Origin: Chimonanthus salicifolius
Lineage: Eukaryota > Streptophyta > Magnoliopsida > Laurales > Calycanthaceae
Length of the DNA stretch: 64,000 bases
NCBI GenBank assembly: GCA_013350335.1
Contig: CM023532.1
Coordinates: 34,597,708 to 34,661,707 of the forward strand
Direction: 5' to 3'
Positions 33,991-46,799 of the stretch are shown here, piece by piece (the first letter of the stretch is position 1; every line of letters starts with the position of its first letter). Both the position numbers and the translations under genes were made by a program. The notes beneath the pieces were generated by a model. That model made no database searches and was not told the origin of the DNA. It saw only the letters and a program-made list of their open reading frames with translations.

Positions 33991-35079
33991 CTTCAGCTGC
34001 TAACAACCATCAAAAATGGTCGGTGGCACAAAATTCATCCCAATAATGAAATGAAATAGTTGGCTCACTCTTTATTTCGCTATCAAGAAAGATCACCCTT
34101 TTATTTCTAGATTTTTATTGGCATCCACAATCCACTTTTGGCCACGTGGCGTTCATGAGCGGCAATTTATTTGGAGTCTGTGTAGCACACCACACACAGA
34201 ATTTGAATAGCCATGAGTTTCTAAATAATCTAAAAATTAACTGTTAAAATGAAACTAGATGTGTTAGAATTTTAATCCAGCAAAATTTCAATAAGATAAG
34301 ACTAAAAATAAATTTATATTGAGTGTTAGGATCCAATTCAAGGAGGGTTTGGGAACTTTAAATGATAGCTCTTGAATTGAATTTTTTACTAAATTACATA
34401 GTGTAACACAAAAGTTTTTTTTTTTTTTTTTTTTCATTCTTGGGCTGTTACTGAAATTTCACAACAATTCTGTAAACCAATTTACAATGATATTTCTTTA
34501 TATTTATTTATCTTCACCATTATAATATTTTTTTCTACTTATTTCATCCAAGGTACTGGACACATGATCTGTCACCATCAATGAAAGCACCAGACAACTG
34601 CTAATTCATTCTCAGACATGATGGAGGACTAGTAAAATAGGTAGTGCCGTCCAATCAATGCAGAGGAGCCACAAATTAGTCTTTAGATCACTGTGTTCCA
34701 CATTTCCACGTACTCCCATTAATTTAGAATTTCATAGCATTGCATTTGATAGACAACCTTCCAAAACATTTAGAAAATGTCTAAAAGATTTATAAATTAA
34801 ATTCATATATTCTTAAGTATCCAGTGTTTACTTTTATCTTCTATACAATTTATAAATTTTTTTTAGTTTCACAAAAATGTTGAATTATTAGAAAAATTAT
34901 ACAAACAGTATAAAAATCATTTCAATTATATTAAGGGTTCTTTACTTAATTGTAAAAATATTTGTATATAATTTTCATTCATTTTTTTCAGAAAGAAAAC
35001 TCAAAAATAGCTTTTACTTTCAAAAATCTAGCTTTTATCAAATTTTTAAAAAAATCTTGAAAATTCACATAGACCCTCT
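33991..35079. other. Intergenic, AT-rich, no gene seen
   Basis: No supported feature beyond a poly-T tract at about 34416-34433. Confidence 0.4.
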
Positions 35080-36660
35080 ATCACTTATATCGGTCAATAT
35101 TGGTGGTTTCTGTAAAATAAAATAGGAGAGAGAAATTTATGTCGATACCAAGATTTCTACCCCTGTTATAAACTATGTGAATGACATTAACACATCTCTA
35201 TTAAATTCCATAAGGATTGAACATTTTTTCATTAAATTGTTTTAACAAAAAAACTCTATAATTTGAAATTATTTTAGAGTCAAAATTCAAAAAAAAATTA
35301 ATAAAAATAACACAAAATAGTCATATTTAAGGAGAAAATGTTTGGAATTGACGAATACCATTCAGACATGAATAACTCACTTTTAAACCTTTTTAAATTC
35401 ACATACAATAAAAGATTCAACTAAAAAAACTGTTGAAACTATTTTTTAATTAAAAAATAAATATTGAGTAATATTATACAATATCGACCAATATTGTCTG
35501 ATATTGTGATCAATACGATTGATACAATCCTTTCATAATGGTAATAATACTTATTGACAACTCTAAAACTAATACGTATCGACTGATATTTTAACTACAC
35601 ACTCAACAAAGTATAATACAAGACTCCTCATTCCTTCAGTGTAGATGCATTAACATGTGAATAAATGGATTTATGTATATTCATCTCTTATAAATTGAAT
35701 AGTTGATGACATAACCAAAAAAAATCTCAAAAGTGGCAAGTGACAAAGACTTCTCCCTTGATTGCTTATATATGTATAGTTGCCCTCATATGTGGTCATC
35801 TATTTAGCAACGTGTTCTAGTAAATCAATGGTTTGGAACTTTGGATCATCCTACAAGTAGTTAGATACGAATATTGTCACGTACCTTTTGAAAATGACAC
35901 GTGGCTAACGCGCGAGAACCTTCCCAAATTAGAGAATATTCATTGTGTGAAGAGTTTCTTGGAAATTTGATAAAGGGTCGATATATTTTCAAATGAGTTG
36001 AACTACTAATTTGAGTCAATTTCTCGGACCAAATTTATAGATTTTTATTTTTTAAAAAACAAAAAATCTCTTGCTTGGCATGTAAGCTACCACAAGACGT
36101 GGTCCTTGACCGATATTGGTCGATAATTCCGCTTTATAGACTTGTCTTGATATCGACCATACAACATAGTATCGACTCTTCATGAAAAAAATTATTTTCT
36201 AAAAAAATATTATTTTTGGGTTAAATCTTGTACTGTGTGTGGTGAAAGTTTCATATATTAAACTGAAATTTTATGGTGAAATTTTGGGAATTTTTAGCTG
36301 AAATTTTCAGATGAAATTTTAGGCTGAATTTTGAGAAATTTTTAGCTGAAATTTTTACTAAATTGTCAACTTCAAATTTTGTGCTGAAATTTCAGAGATT
36401 TTCAGCTGAAATTCAACTTAAAGTTTTAGAAATTTTCAACTGAAATTTTGGTTGAAATTCCAAATTAAAAATTTAGAAACTTTTAACTGAAATTCCAATT
36501 TGAGTTTTCGGCTGCATAAATTTTAGCTGAAATTTCACAAATTTTCTCATATTTTTCTGCTCTCTTTTTTCATTTAAAAAATGTATAAGAGAGAGAATAT
36601 GTCAATGATTTATCACAAATACACTCGTATTGGCCGATACATATTGGTAAACATTTTTTA
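35080..36660. repeat. Cluster of decayed CGGCCG-family MITE remnants
   Basis: Weak relatives of the palindromic motif occur at 35086-35168 (ATATCGGTCAATATTGG, ending TTTCTACCCCTG), 35488-35600 (AATATCGACCAATATTG, GTATCGACTGATATTT), 36110-36175 (GACCGATATTGGTCGATAA) and 36625-36650 (GTATTGGCCGATACATATTG). None has both ends and a target duplication. Confidence 0.5.
36240..36545. repeat. Degenerate minisatellite of GCTGAAATTT units
   Basis: More than a dozen degenerate copies of (TTTT)AGCTGAAATTT(T) follow one another, for example GAATTTTTAGCTGAAATTTT and TTCAGCTGAAATTC. The block lies between two decayed CGGCCG-family ends. Confidence 0.7.
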
Positions 36661-37680
36661 TATCCCTAACTCTATGTACAACTCTAATTTGGAGTTTGAA
36701 ATAGGTTAGCGGAATGCCATTGTCTAATAAGAAAATTCTTAAAAAAGAATATTAAAGATAGAAAAATATTTTAAAATTATCAAAATCTACATAATTTCTC
36801 TAAAGTCATGAACATCCTAGTGTCTCTCTAGAAGCACTCATTTATAGCTATAGAGCACTTGAAAGGGTTACACCAGATAAAAGAAAAGTCACTTTTTAAA
36901 TATCACCAAATAGAAAACTTGATATTAAATATTTATTTTAATATTTAAATTTGTGATGTGTAAAATTTTGTTTTTGATATAGACCACACGGTATATGAGT
37001 CTCATTTATGATAATAGGTTGTTTTCAATATTAAATTTGATTTCTTAAATAACTTGGATTACTAATTTCAAGAGAGTCATAATTTTAAAAATGTAAGAGA
37101 ATTTAGTCATCTCTATTTAGATAAGCTTCCACGATATGAGAAGCCTTTCTTGTAAAAGGAGGTAATAATATGAGATGCTCTCTTCATTCTCTGTCTTACG
37201 TCACTTCACGTCTCCAACCTTTGGAGCTTCTCTCAATTGCAATAGTGCTCTAATTTTTTTTTTTTTTTTTGAATTTACTTGTGAAAAACTGTAAGATACT
37301 CAGTGTAAAACTCTCACCGATGAGTCCACTACCCCTAAATAATAGATGTTTTAGAATAGTTGAGAAATCTTTATATTAAAACTTTGTTTTGAGGATCTAA
37401 TCCGTTCTATTAAATTAAAAAGAGAGAGTTCATATTTAATCAGGTCTCCTAGTTTATATCTATTTGGGACTCTTTATTAAATTGTAAATAAATAAGTATT
37501 GCTTGTGTATTTTCATATACAACACAACATAATAAAAATACTCTTTTTCTCTGTCTTTTTTTTACTTATGAATTTTTCACGTAAATCTTTATCTTCTTAG
37601 TAATTGATTTTATTCTATACTGTTCCACACGTTTATAGGGTAAAACATTGAGTGCAACTACAATTGAGTTGTTGAAACAA
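36661..37680. other. Intergenic, AT-rich, no gene seen
   Basis: No supported gene or element. Confidence 0.4.
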
Positions 37681-37688
37681 TGAAGTAC

Positions 37689-38019
37689 TGGGGCGGTGAA
37701 GGAGTCTCACATTCGAATTGTAAAAGAAGATCTAGATATTTATATAAGACTTCGGTCACTCCACCTATCAAGTTAGTTTTTTGGATTGGATATCCAAGTT
37801 CTAATAAGTAGTATCAGAGTTAGGTCTTAAGTTACCTCATGTAGACTCAAGAGATACCCTAAGTAGACAAGATAGTTGGTGTCGTTCGAAAGAGGGATTT
37901 TTGAGATGGTGAACAAGTTCCACATTCGAAATATAAAGAGAGATTTAGAGATTTATAGAGTATTTGTTTCACTTCACTTATCAAACTAGTTTTTTGAGCT
38001 AGATTCCCAGATTATAACA
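37689..38019 (+). mobile_element. TRIM (terminal-repeat retrotransposon in miniature)
   Basis: Two diverged direct repeats of about 118 bp (37689-37806 and 37902-38019) share the plant TRIM LTR pattern: TCTCACATTCGAA / TTCCACATTCGAA, a TATAT.A.G.CTT stretch, CACTCCACCTATCAA / CACTTCACTTATCAA and CTAGTTTTTTG. Directly after the first repeat comes AGTAGTATCAGAGTTAGG, close to the tRNA-Met primer-binding site TGGTATCAGAGC. A purine tract GAAAGAGGGA (37887-37896) precedes the second repeat. The internal region is under 100 bp and encodes nothing. No clean 5-bp duplication was found. Confidence 0.65.
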
Positions 38020-38106
38020 AAAGGAACATTTGAAGATGGCTATGATTCAAATTCAAATAATTTTACTCGTAGAAACATTCAAAATTTAACATTGTAGAGA
38101 CTAGAG

Positions 38107-38433
38107 ATGCAAACAAACGCTCAACTAAGTGAGAGAGTCATCTTCTTAAGATTTTGGGTGCCAGCCACATGGATTGGATCACAAGAACCCAAACATGATG
38201 GGGCCATTGATGGATATTTCATTGAATTCCATTTGACAAGTTGCAGAAAATTTGAATTCCATACATGTGAAGGTGAAGGTGAAGACGAAGACATTGATGG
38301 TGTAAAAAGACGGTTGTCACAGCCTTTGGGTGACGAAAGTATCTTTGAAATAATAACAAGGTTGGTAAGGAACGAGTCCATCTACACTGTCCTTGTCTTT
38401 TCCAAGTCAAGTCTTCCTAACCCCACTCTTTAG
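38107..38433 (+). other. Unrecognised 108-codon open frame
   Basis: This is the longest non-repeat frame in the 32-48 kb region. It is fairly polar with an acidic stretch (EGEGEDEDIDG, about residues 55-65). I recognise no domain, signal peptide or family. It is flanked by AT-rich non-coding sequence without convincing splice or promoter signals. It may be a chance frame, a gene fragment or a transposon remnant; a few families of short plant proteins would look similar. Confidence 0.2.
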
Positions 38434-40786
38434 ATTATGTCTTAATTTTAATCCCATCACCTAATGTTTCTTTCAATATTATATGAATGGCATATGGGCC
38501 AAAGGAATCGTCCCAATCCACCACAGTTTTTGTGGTGCAATCAATCAGAATTTATTTATTATCTGCATAAATTTATGATTATTTAATAAATTTAATTATG
38601 TCAAAAATATTAAAATTTTAAATATCAAAACATCTACTATTATAATTATAAGACAAATTCTAATAAATATTAGATTTAGAGAAGCTACACAGGCACCTGG
38701 AAAAACTTTCCCTAGATACTCTTTTTCTAAAAGTTGATGAAAATTACCCTTTTAACCTTTATTTAAAATGGTTGGATACACCGTTAGGAGGATTTGATCT
38801 ACCGAATGAAAAAAATCGTTCCAACAAAGTGGGTGTGAAGTGGGATTTTCAAACGAAAAAGTTTCTCGTCCAATTTCTACAAACAAGGTATCAAAATTCA
38901 TTTACTTTCAATTTTATGAACTTCTGAACTGATTTTAAGAGAAAATGGTATAATTTTGGACTTTAAAAATCATATTCAAAGAATTAAAAAACTTTCTACT
39001 TAATTTTTTGAGTTTGATTTTTTAAGTCTAAAACTATACAATTTTTATTTAAAATCAGTCTTAGAGTTCATAAAATTTAGATTAAATGAATTTTAATACA
39101 TTATTTATAGAAATCGATCGAGAAAGGACTTCATTTGAAAATCACACTTCACACATGAACGATTTCCGAGATTTCTATATGATCTCCCAAGATTTAGTAT
39201 TATTTTTATTTTAACAGAGTGGGTTATCGATTAAAATCATAGATAAGCATGATGTAAGATGCTGCGTCAGCTTTGGCGTGTGCCGTATTTACGTAAGAGA
39301 GTCACTTTCTGCCTTTCTTCTGGTAAAGTAAAAAAAATGCATCTGGAACATATTTTAAAATTAATATTCTATAATTCTGCTCACACGTAATATATTTTTT
39401 ACACGTGAGGGAATCCAAAATGAAACTTGGTGAAGATTCCTTCTCCTAAATTGATACAGCGATTAGTTAAAATACTTTAAATATTACTTCTTCTTTTTTA
39501 ATTTAAGAGCTGAAACACAATTATTTTAACTCATTGTCACGGCTATCTGAGCATAAAAAGTTTAATATTTATTTAAAGTTTAATATTTTATTAAAAAATC
39601 TATTAAAAATAATCTAAAAAAATTAATGTAAGTATGAATTGATTCTATAACAACTGTATATCATCATAATCATGTCAAACCTCAAAAGGTCTCATCATCT
39701 ATTATAACATGAGTTTTTTTTTTTTAAATCTCATATAACTTAAGTGTCATTTGAATCTACATAGATAATTGAGTTTAAGACGTCGGATGAAATTCCAAAT
39801 ATATACAATCCTTTACAAGCCAAGAACTCAAATTTGAAATCTCTAATTTCTAATCAAAATGTCTGATAATTGAACTTCCATACAAGGTAAATTTGAGACA
39901 TATTTTGAAGAATATTTTCTTAGATAAAGAAAAATTTATACTAAAAGCTCCTCAAAAGAGGAATTATACATGCAGAATGATCTTACTTAATAAACCTTTT
40001 GTATAAGAAATTATAAAAAATAGAATTTTTGGAAAGAAATTCCTCCTATTTAAAAAAAAAAAAAAAAAAACAAAGTGGCTGTTGGGAAAAATTGAAAAGG
40101 ATAAGCATCGAAAGGGGCCTAACTGACCAATGAAAGATAGATCCAAAAACCTGGTGAGATCAAAGGGGAAAAGGTCTTCACTCTGGACAAAAAGGAAGCC
40201 TAAATACGTCATTATCATTTATATTTTCCAATTTTCAACGTAATAATACCATGAAAACTAGAGTCAGCTCCAACTGGAATGACATCATCACAGACGCACT
40301 AATATCGTGTGCATCTAATTATAAAATTTACTAAATAAGTGGCATAGTTTTTCTTCTTTTAATATATTATTTGCTAAAAAAAAAATTATTAAATTGATAT
40401 AATCATATTTTTAATATTTTATAACTTCATAATTTTAAATATTTTAATTTTCAAACTTTATTGACCTATATGATTTTTAATGAACAATATATTAAACATA
40501 AAAATATTTTTTCAATAATTTTATTTCTAATTAATTTTAATTTGAATACTTTAATAATTCTACCTAACTGTCAATATTTTATCATAATTTGAGCCACAAA
40601 CTATCGTGAACAGTTAATTTTCATTACAGCTCTCTTAAATATTTTGTTTCCAACTTTGAAATGGCATTAAAGATATTAACGGAGGATTCCAATGGTAGTA
40701 CTTTGCACTACTGTAATCCAATGTTCCCTCTTGAGAGACACAAGGAGCCACCTGAGTAAGTTCCAGCCGCTAATTTAAGGTGCTCA
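38434..40786. other. Intergenic, AT-rich, no gene seen
   Basis: A/T tracts and short frames only. Confidence 0.4.
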
Positions 40787-40794
40787 ATTTAGAT

Positions 40795-41269
40795 CTAAGG
40801 TACAAATATCAGTCGATACATATCGTATCGGTCGATATATATTGGTTTTTTAAAACTGAGTAATATCGGCCGATACAATAAGTATCGGCCATACATATCG
40901 AATATCGGCCGATATGGCCGATATTCGGTCCGAAATATCGGCCACAATATCGGCCGATATTCATAAATATCGGTATTTAAATATATTTTTTTTAAAAAAC
41001 ACCGATACGGTTTTTCACTGTTTTTTCACGGTTTTTCACGGTCTTTAACGGTTTTTCACAGTTTTCCACAGGTTTTCACAGTTCAGGGTTCACGGGTTTC
41101 ACTGGGTCTCACGGTTTTTTGCGGTTTTTCACGGTTTTGCACGATTTTTCACTGTTTTTCACGGTTCCGATATCAGAAGAGAGAGAAAATGCCGATATCG
41201 GGATGAGAGATAAAAATATCGGCCGATATTACAGCCGATATATTGGTTTAACCGATATTTTGACCCCTG
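40795..41269. mobile_element. hAT-like MITE, CGGCCG family, copy 6, with internal minisatellite
   Basis: Left end CTAAGGTACAAATATCAG; right end reverse-complements to CAGGGGTCAAAATATCGG. Flanks ATTTAGAT (40787-40794) and ATTCAGAT (41270-41277) match at 7 of 8. At least four CGGCCGATAT palindromes lie between 40864 and 40960 and another at about 41219. Between them is a 160-bp minisatellite (41005-41166). At 475 bp it is the longest copy in the window. Confidence 0.8.
41005..41166. repeat. GGTTTTTCAC minisatellite inside MITE copy 6
   Basis: About fifteen tandem, degenerate 10-11 bp units of CGGTTTTTCA, for example TTTTTCACGGTTTTTCACGG. The array is confined to the interior of the element and absent from copies 1, 2, 4 and 5. 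Confidence 0.85.
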
Positions 41270-41277
41270 ATTCAGAT

Positions 41278-41444
41278 AGGTGTAGTTGAATAAGTTGTCT
41301 TCCGCTTTAAGAAGTGAAAGATTATGAGTTTGAGTCTCTGAATCTAATTTTGGTGTATCTCAGAGGTAGTAGATTCATCCGTGAAAATTTTACAATTGGT
41401 ATCCCACAATCTTTGTCACGTAAATTCAAGAATTTTTTTTTTAA
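41278..41444 (+). mobile_element. tRNA-derived SINE, decayed
   Basis: The head has a degenerate polymerase III A box (GTGTAGTTGAATAAGTTG) and B box (TGAGTTTGAGTCT) about 35 bp apart, with CTTTAAGAAGTG between, as in the 44443 copy. The tail ends TCACGTAAATTC and is followed by a T-rich run. It abuts the target duplication of MITE copy 6. Confidence 0.5.
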
Positions 41445-44442
41445 CATTCCCTCTCTTGTTTAGTCTCCTCCCAAAATCAGATTTTTTTTTTTTAGCAAAA
41501 TTTGATGTCACAATTATCCATTAAATATATTTAAATTTAATATAAAAAATATATAAATAAACAGTGCATGAGATTTCACTTTATTTGATTATCTTATATT
41601 TTTAATTTATATTAATGATTTGTACTTGTCATAATTTTAAAAGCAAAAAATACACAATTATGAAAAGTTAGAACTTTACTCGTACCTCACCTCGTTATAA
41701 CACTTTTGACAGTTAAACATATTTGTAATAAGAGTCTTTTAAATTAATCAATTATGAGTTAATTTGATAGACTTCTAATTTAAAAGTTTAAATATTGAAT
41801 ATAATAGTAAAAAGTACATGAAATGGATGTTAATCCAAACTAAATCTAAATTTTATTAAAAAAAAATTGACATCGCAAATTATTTAACATTATCGTTGAG
41901 TGAATATTAGATAAAGACTGGACACAGTAGTTGGGCCCATCAATCATTCACTGAATAATTTAATGGTGGGCCCACCTTAAGACCGGTCAATAAAAAGTTT
42001 GAGCTCCCTTAATTATTTACATAGGTTGAAAGGGACCTTTCGTGAAAATAAATAATATAAAACTATTTTATTATTAAAATATAACTAAATCTACTTTCTT
42101 AAATCATAATTTAGTGAATGGTTGATGCGACAGCCTTGTTATCTCTAAATCGATATCCATCTCAAGAAATACAGTTTTTTTTTTTTATTATTATAAATTT
42201 TACTTAAATGTATGATAATTACTAGTGAGCGAATGAATATGAAAATTAATAAATTATTCGATAAATTAAGAGTAATAAAATTTAACTGTACCGTGATGGT
42301 GAAAAATCTAAGAGTTTAAAATTTAATAATTTACTAGAAGATCATGGGGATGGAATTGGAGATAGTGAGCCACGGTAAATTAAAAAGGTCAAAAAGAGTG
42401 AATGAAAGTAAAAAAGTTAAGTTAGGACTTAGGACCACTCGTGTCGATCCCAGCACGCGAGAACGGGCCAGTCTTGTCATAAGTATGTGTACGGACTGGA
42501 CTGTACAATGAACAATTGATGGGAATATGGGATGGCCAGTGGTCACTCACTCAGTGGATGTTTTTTTTTTTTTTTTTTAAATATTATATTCATGTGACTC
42601 TAAATTATAATTTTAAATTTTAAAACTTGGACTTAAATTTGAAATTTTATTGAGTGGTAAGTAACTATAGTGAGTTTTTAACTTAACTATAAAAATTAAC
42701 TTGTTTACTCCTTCGATTTAAAATCCTATATAAGTTAAGTCAATTGGACTTAGTTGCTTCAATCTTTTTAAATTTTACCCATATTAATGAAAGGACATTA
42801 AAATGTTGAATGGTAAATAGCGATCGGTAAAAATGATTTAATAAATTTAAAATAGTATTTGTTTAATCACTCTTTGATTACCACTTATATAATTTGTTAA
42901 ATATTTAAAAAGAAGTTAGGGTTTTTTTTTCTCCTAAAACAGGTCTTATGTGGAGTTCAAAAGGATTTGAAATCACACTCTCTCTTTCTCATACTCATCT
43001 AGCATTTGTGAATTGGATTTGTATTTAATTTAAAATTATTTCTACTTGATTCACTAATAAATTGGAAAATTCATTCAAAAGTAATTTTTATTAATTTTAA
43101 AAATCATAATTTTTCAAAATAAATCTAATTTTCCATTAAAAGTATCATTATGAAAATAACTTTCAAACATATTTATTCTCTCATACATTAAATCATATTT
43201 CTTTTGTTCTGTTTTATCTTGTTGGATTTATTTTATCTTTCTTTCGTCTTCTTATTTTTAGGTCGGAATTGCACCAGCAACAGTCACGAGACTCCATTTT
43301 TGCAAAGAAGACAAAAGAGCGACACCTAAAAGCGAGACCACCCTTGATTTTGGTGCTCCCGACCTGCAACGGTATTATTCATTATCCTAACTTACATCCA
43401 AGATGGGTGGAAGAAGGCCATTTCATTGCTTTTCCTCTTATCACTTATGATACCATTGTCTCGCCATTTTAAGATGGAGAAGATAATTCGTGGAATGCTT
43501 CGCTGTCAAATTTCAAAACCACATGTCTATTTCCCCTCCTTTTTTCTTTTTTTCTTTTTTTTTTTTATAAATTTTGTCCTTTTATGCAAATATTTTTATG
43601 ATAATTTTATTTTTATAAATTAATATTAACCAATAAAAATATTTGATTTTATCATTATTTTATTTTTTCTTATATTTTTTATTTTTAAAAAATAAAAAAA
43701 AATTACCAACAAATGAGTTTGCATAAAATTTGACGTAAACTCTAGACCGTAGGATTTATAGTGGATTAAGTGAATCTATTACTCCATCACACTCACCTAC
43801 CTCATGTGAATTACACTCATAGTAAATTTGACTTTTAAAATCTATTTATCTAACTCGTTAAATTTTCATAATTAAATAATATAAAATTTCTATAATTTTA
43901 AAAAAATTAGTTTTACTTATTGAACCAGAACAAAATTTTAATCAATTCACATACAAATTAAGCCTTCAAACAAGCCCATCAAAGAGTTTGCACCAAATTT
44001 GTAAATTCTTAGTTGACTTGCTAAGTTAGAATCATTTTGATTATATGCCTACTCACTGAATAGAGTTGCAATAGGTAAAATTGAGCTTTAATATGATTAA
44101 ATCAATTTGCTAATTAATAGACTTGACATTATGACTTGAATCAAGTCGATTAAGTCAAATTGTGAATGCGTCCCTTTACTTAATGGATTAGATTTAGAAA
44201 AAAACAAGTGGACCTTTGGATAAATGAAATTATTGGCTGATGACGATGATGATCTTCAAAAATAATAATTAATTATTATGTATTAGAATTTGAAGCTTAT
44301 GCAAATGGACATTACTAATTTTCAATGATGATTATGAAATTATAGATAGTGTACAAGTTACGGAAATGATCTATTGTGAATTAATTTATTACAAATATGT
44401 TTACTAACATTATATATAAAGAATTTCCTATATATAGTCTAC
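41445..44442. other. Intergenic, AT-rich, no gene seen
   Basis: Several frames of 65-70 codons on both strands are unlike any family. Poly-T tracts occur at 42559-42578 and 43549-43566. Confidence 0.4.
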
Positions 44443-44607
44443 ATGGGTATAGCTCAACTGGTTAACCTTCCACTTCAAGAAGTGGGAGTTACAAGTTCGA
44501 GCTCATATGGTCTAACCTGGTTTACCACCAGGACAGTGGATATCTCCTGTAGAGATTTTACGCTAAGTTTCCCACGGTTTCCCACACGTAAATTAAAAAA
44601 AAAAAAA
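44443..44607 (+). mobile_element. tRNA-derived SINE with A and B boxes and poly-A tail
   Basis: The head TGGGTATAGCTCAACTGGTT carries an A box (TAGCTCAACTGG) and is followed by CTTCAAGAAGTGGGAG and a B box (ACAAGTTCGAGCTC). A tRNA-unrelated body ends CACACGTAAATT before a poly-A run (44595-44607). The tRNA-like part cannot form a complete modern tRNA, so it is a SINE and not a tRNA gene. Confidence 0.75.
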
Positions 44608-45060
44608 TCCTATATACAACTAAAACTATATATATATATATATGAATAAACACTTATATTATTTGAATTTGGAAAAGAGCTTTTTTAATTGGCTCTGTGT
44701 TATTGATAACGTTCTATAACATAGCTTCATGTAGAAGCAAGCACTCTTTCATCTACACATTTTTTCATCACCATACTTTTTTTTATAATTTTGTAAATAA
44801 TGAAAAACTATTTGTGTAGGTTAAAAGTGGACTTCTGACATATAAGTTTTTCAAATTTCAGTTTCAATTTAATTATTAACTATTTGATTTTAATAATCAA
44901 AATTACTAGACATTTTTAAAATATAAGATTTAAAAATTTATGTAGACTTTTGACATTATGATTAAGTAGTTGAAAGTTGAGTATAGACATGAAATTTGAT
45001 ATATGGCGCCGCATTCAGATACTTAAAAAATCTGTTACTAGACATCTGTTTTCAAATTTT
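44608..45060. other. Intergenic, no gene seen
   Basis: A short (TA)n run at 44630-44643 and AT-rich sequence. Confidence 0.4.
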
Positions 45061-46481
45061 TAGATGAAATTATCATATTGCCCTCTCACATTTTATCAAT
45101 CGAACCAAGGAATTGATTCTGATGCCACAGTAATGCTGCATTATCTAAATAATAAAATGTCTTTTAAAATTTTAAAGTTATTTTTTAAACACTGTATATT
45201 TCTAAAATTTCTCAAATTGAATATTCGGATTAATTACGATAGCCTGATAAAAATACTTTAAGAATTTAAAGTCTTTTGACACTCTCAAATGCTTAAAGTA
45301 TAGTGTTTTACAAATAAAGGTATTCCTCAACTGTGCCAAAAATGGGAGTGTCAAAATACCTTAAATTTGAACTGTATAAGCATCCATCACAGTTTTTTAT
45401 AGATTTCACATGTTAAAGTTTGCATAAAAATATTTTAAAATTAATATTATATAATTATTATTACAGTTTCATATTACTTTTTGCAAAATCACTTGACTGC
45501 ATTTAATTTGAACTGTGTCACCATGTAAAACTGAAAGGAAAAATCTCAATGCCTTAAGTTTTACCTGTGTCATCTAATTAATTGTTTCCTTTTTAATATT
45601 TATTTATCTTATTAAAAAATTAAATATATAAATTCAAAATATACAAATATCTCAAGGCACCCCGTTCAGAAATTCAGTTACTAGACACCCATTTTCAATT
45701 TTTTAGGTGAAATTACCATTTTACTGTCCTACATTTTATCGTTGAATAAATTTTCAATTAATTTTTCACATCATTAGTTGAGTCGTTCGAAAGATCTTTC
45801 GAATGTATGGCGGCTGATGCTACAGCAATGCTGTATTATTTAAATAATAATCTTTTTTTTTTAATTTTAAAGTTATTTTTTAAAGACTGTGTATTTCCAA
45901 AATTTCTTAAATTGAAAATCCGGACTAATTATGATAGCCTGATAAAAATATTATAAGAATTAAATGTCTTTTGATACTCTAAAATGCTTAAAACAAAGTG
46001 TTTTACAAATAAGGATATTACTCGACTTTATCGAAAATACATTTGATAGTGTCAAAAGACCTTGAAGTCTTAAACTATTTTTATCAGGTTATCGTAATTA
46101 GTCCAGATATTTAATTTGAGAAATTTTGGATATACACAGTGCTTAAAAAACAACTTTAAAGTTTTAAAGAAAATTGTATTATTTAACTAATGTACTATGC
46201 ATTACTACAACATGCATCAATAACATAGATATTATTTTTAAACACTATATTTTAAAATTTCTCAAATTGAATATTCGGACTAATTACGATAACCTGATAA
46301 AAATAGTTTAACACTTCAAGGTTGTTGACACTCTCAAATGTGTTTTCGACAAAGTCGAGGGATATCTTATTTGTAAAACACTTTGTTTTAAGCATTTGAG
46401 AATACGAAAAGACCTTGAATTCTTATAGTATTTTTATCAGGCTATCATAATTAGTCCGGATATTAATTTGAGAAATTTTGG
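45061..46481. repeat. Cluster of direct and inverted repeat copies ending at the assembly gap
   Basis: A unit containing ATTACGATAGCCTGATAAAA, GTCTTTTGACACTCTCAAAT and GTGTTTTACAAATAAAGGTA occurs in direct orientation at about 45180-45330, 45895-46045 and (shorter) 46255-46335, and in inverted orientation at about 46040-46150 and 46340-46481. The 45895-46150 part forms a large imperfect hairpin, and so does 46255-46481. A region with CCACAGTAATGCTGCATTAT / CTACAGCAATGCTGTATTAT is also repeated. It is probably a nested foldback or MITE cluster. Confidence 0.75.
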
Positions 46482-46581
46482 NNNNNNNNNNNNNNNNNNN
46501 NNNNNNNNNNNNNNNNNNNNNNNNNNNNNNNNNNNNNNNNNNNNNNNNNNNNNNNNNNNNNNNNNNNNNNNNNNNNNNNNN
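46482..46581. other. Assembly gap (100 N)
   Basis: Exactly 100 unknown bases, the usual placeholder for a gap of unknown length. It adjoins a palindromic repeat, which probably broke the assembly. Confidence 0.99.
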
Positions 46582-46799
46582 ATAAGCTCATCTCAATCTG
46601 AGCAACTAAAACTCAAGTTGAATTTTTCATCTAAATTGAAATTAGACATCACCTAAGTTCTACTGGGAGTTCAATAAGACAAGATTGCAATGGTATCGAA
46701 CCACTCTTTCTCCATATATCAGTTCTGGCTATAGCAATATCTATTTCTTTTCTTTTCTTATAATCAAGGGAACATCAAGCACACCTTCGGCATAAAATC

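Noticed and set aside
44443..44530. A possible tRNA gene
   Set aside because: A and B boxes are present, but the arms do not form a complete tRNA and a SINE body with poly-A follows.
46468..46656. 62-codon frame crossing the N run
   Set aside because: Most of it is unknown sequence; no coding evidence.
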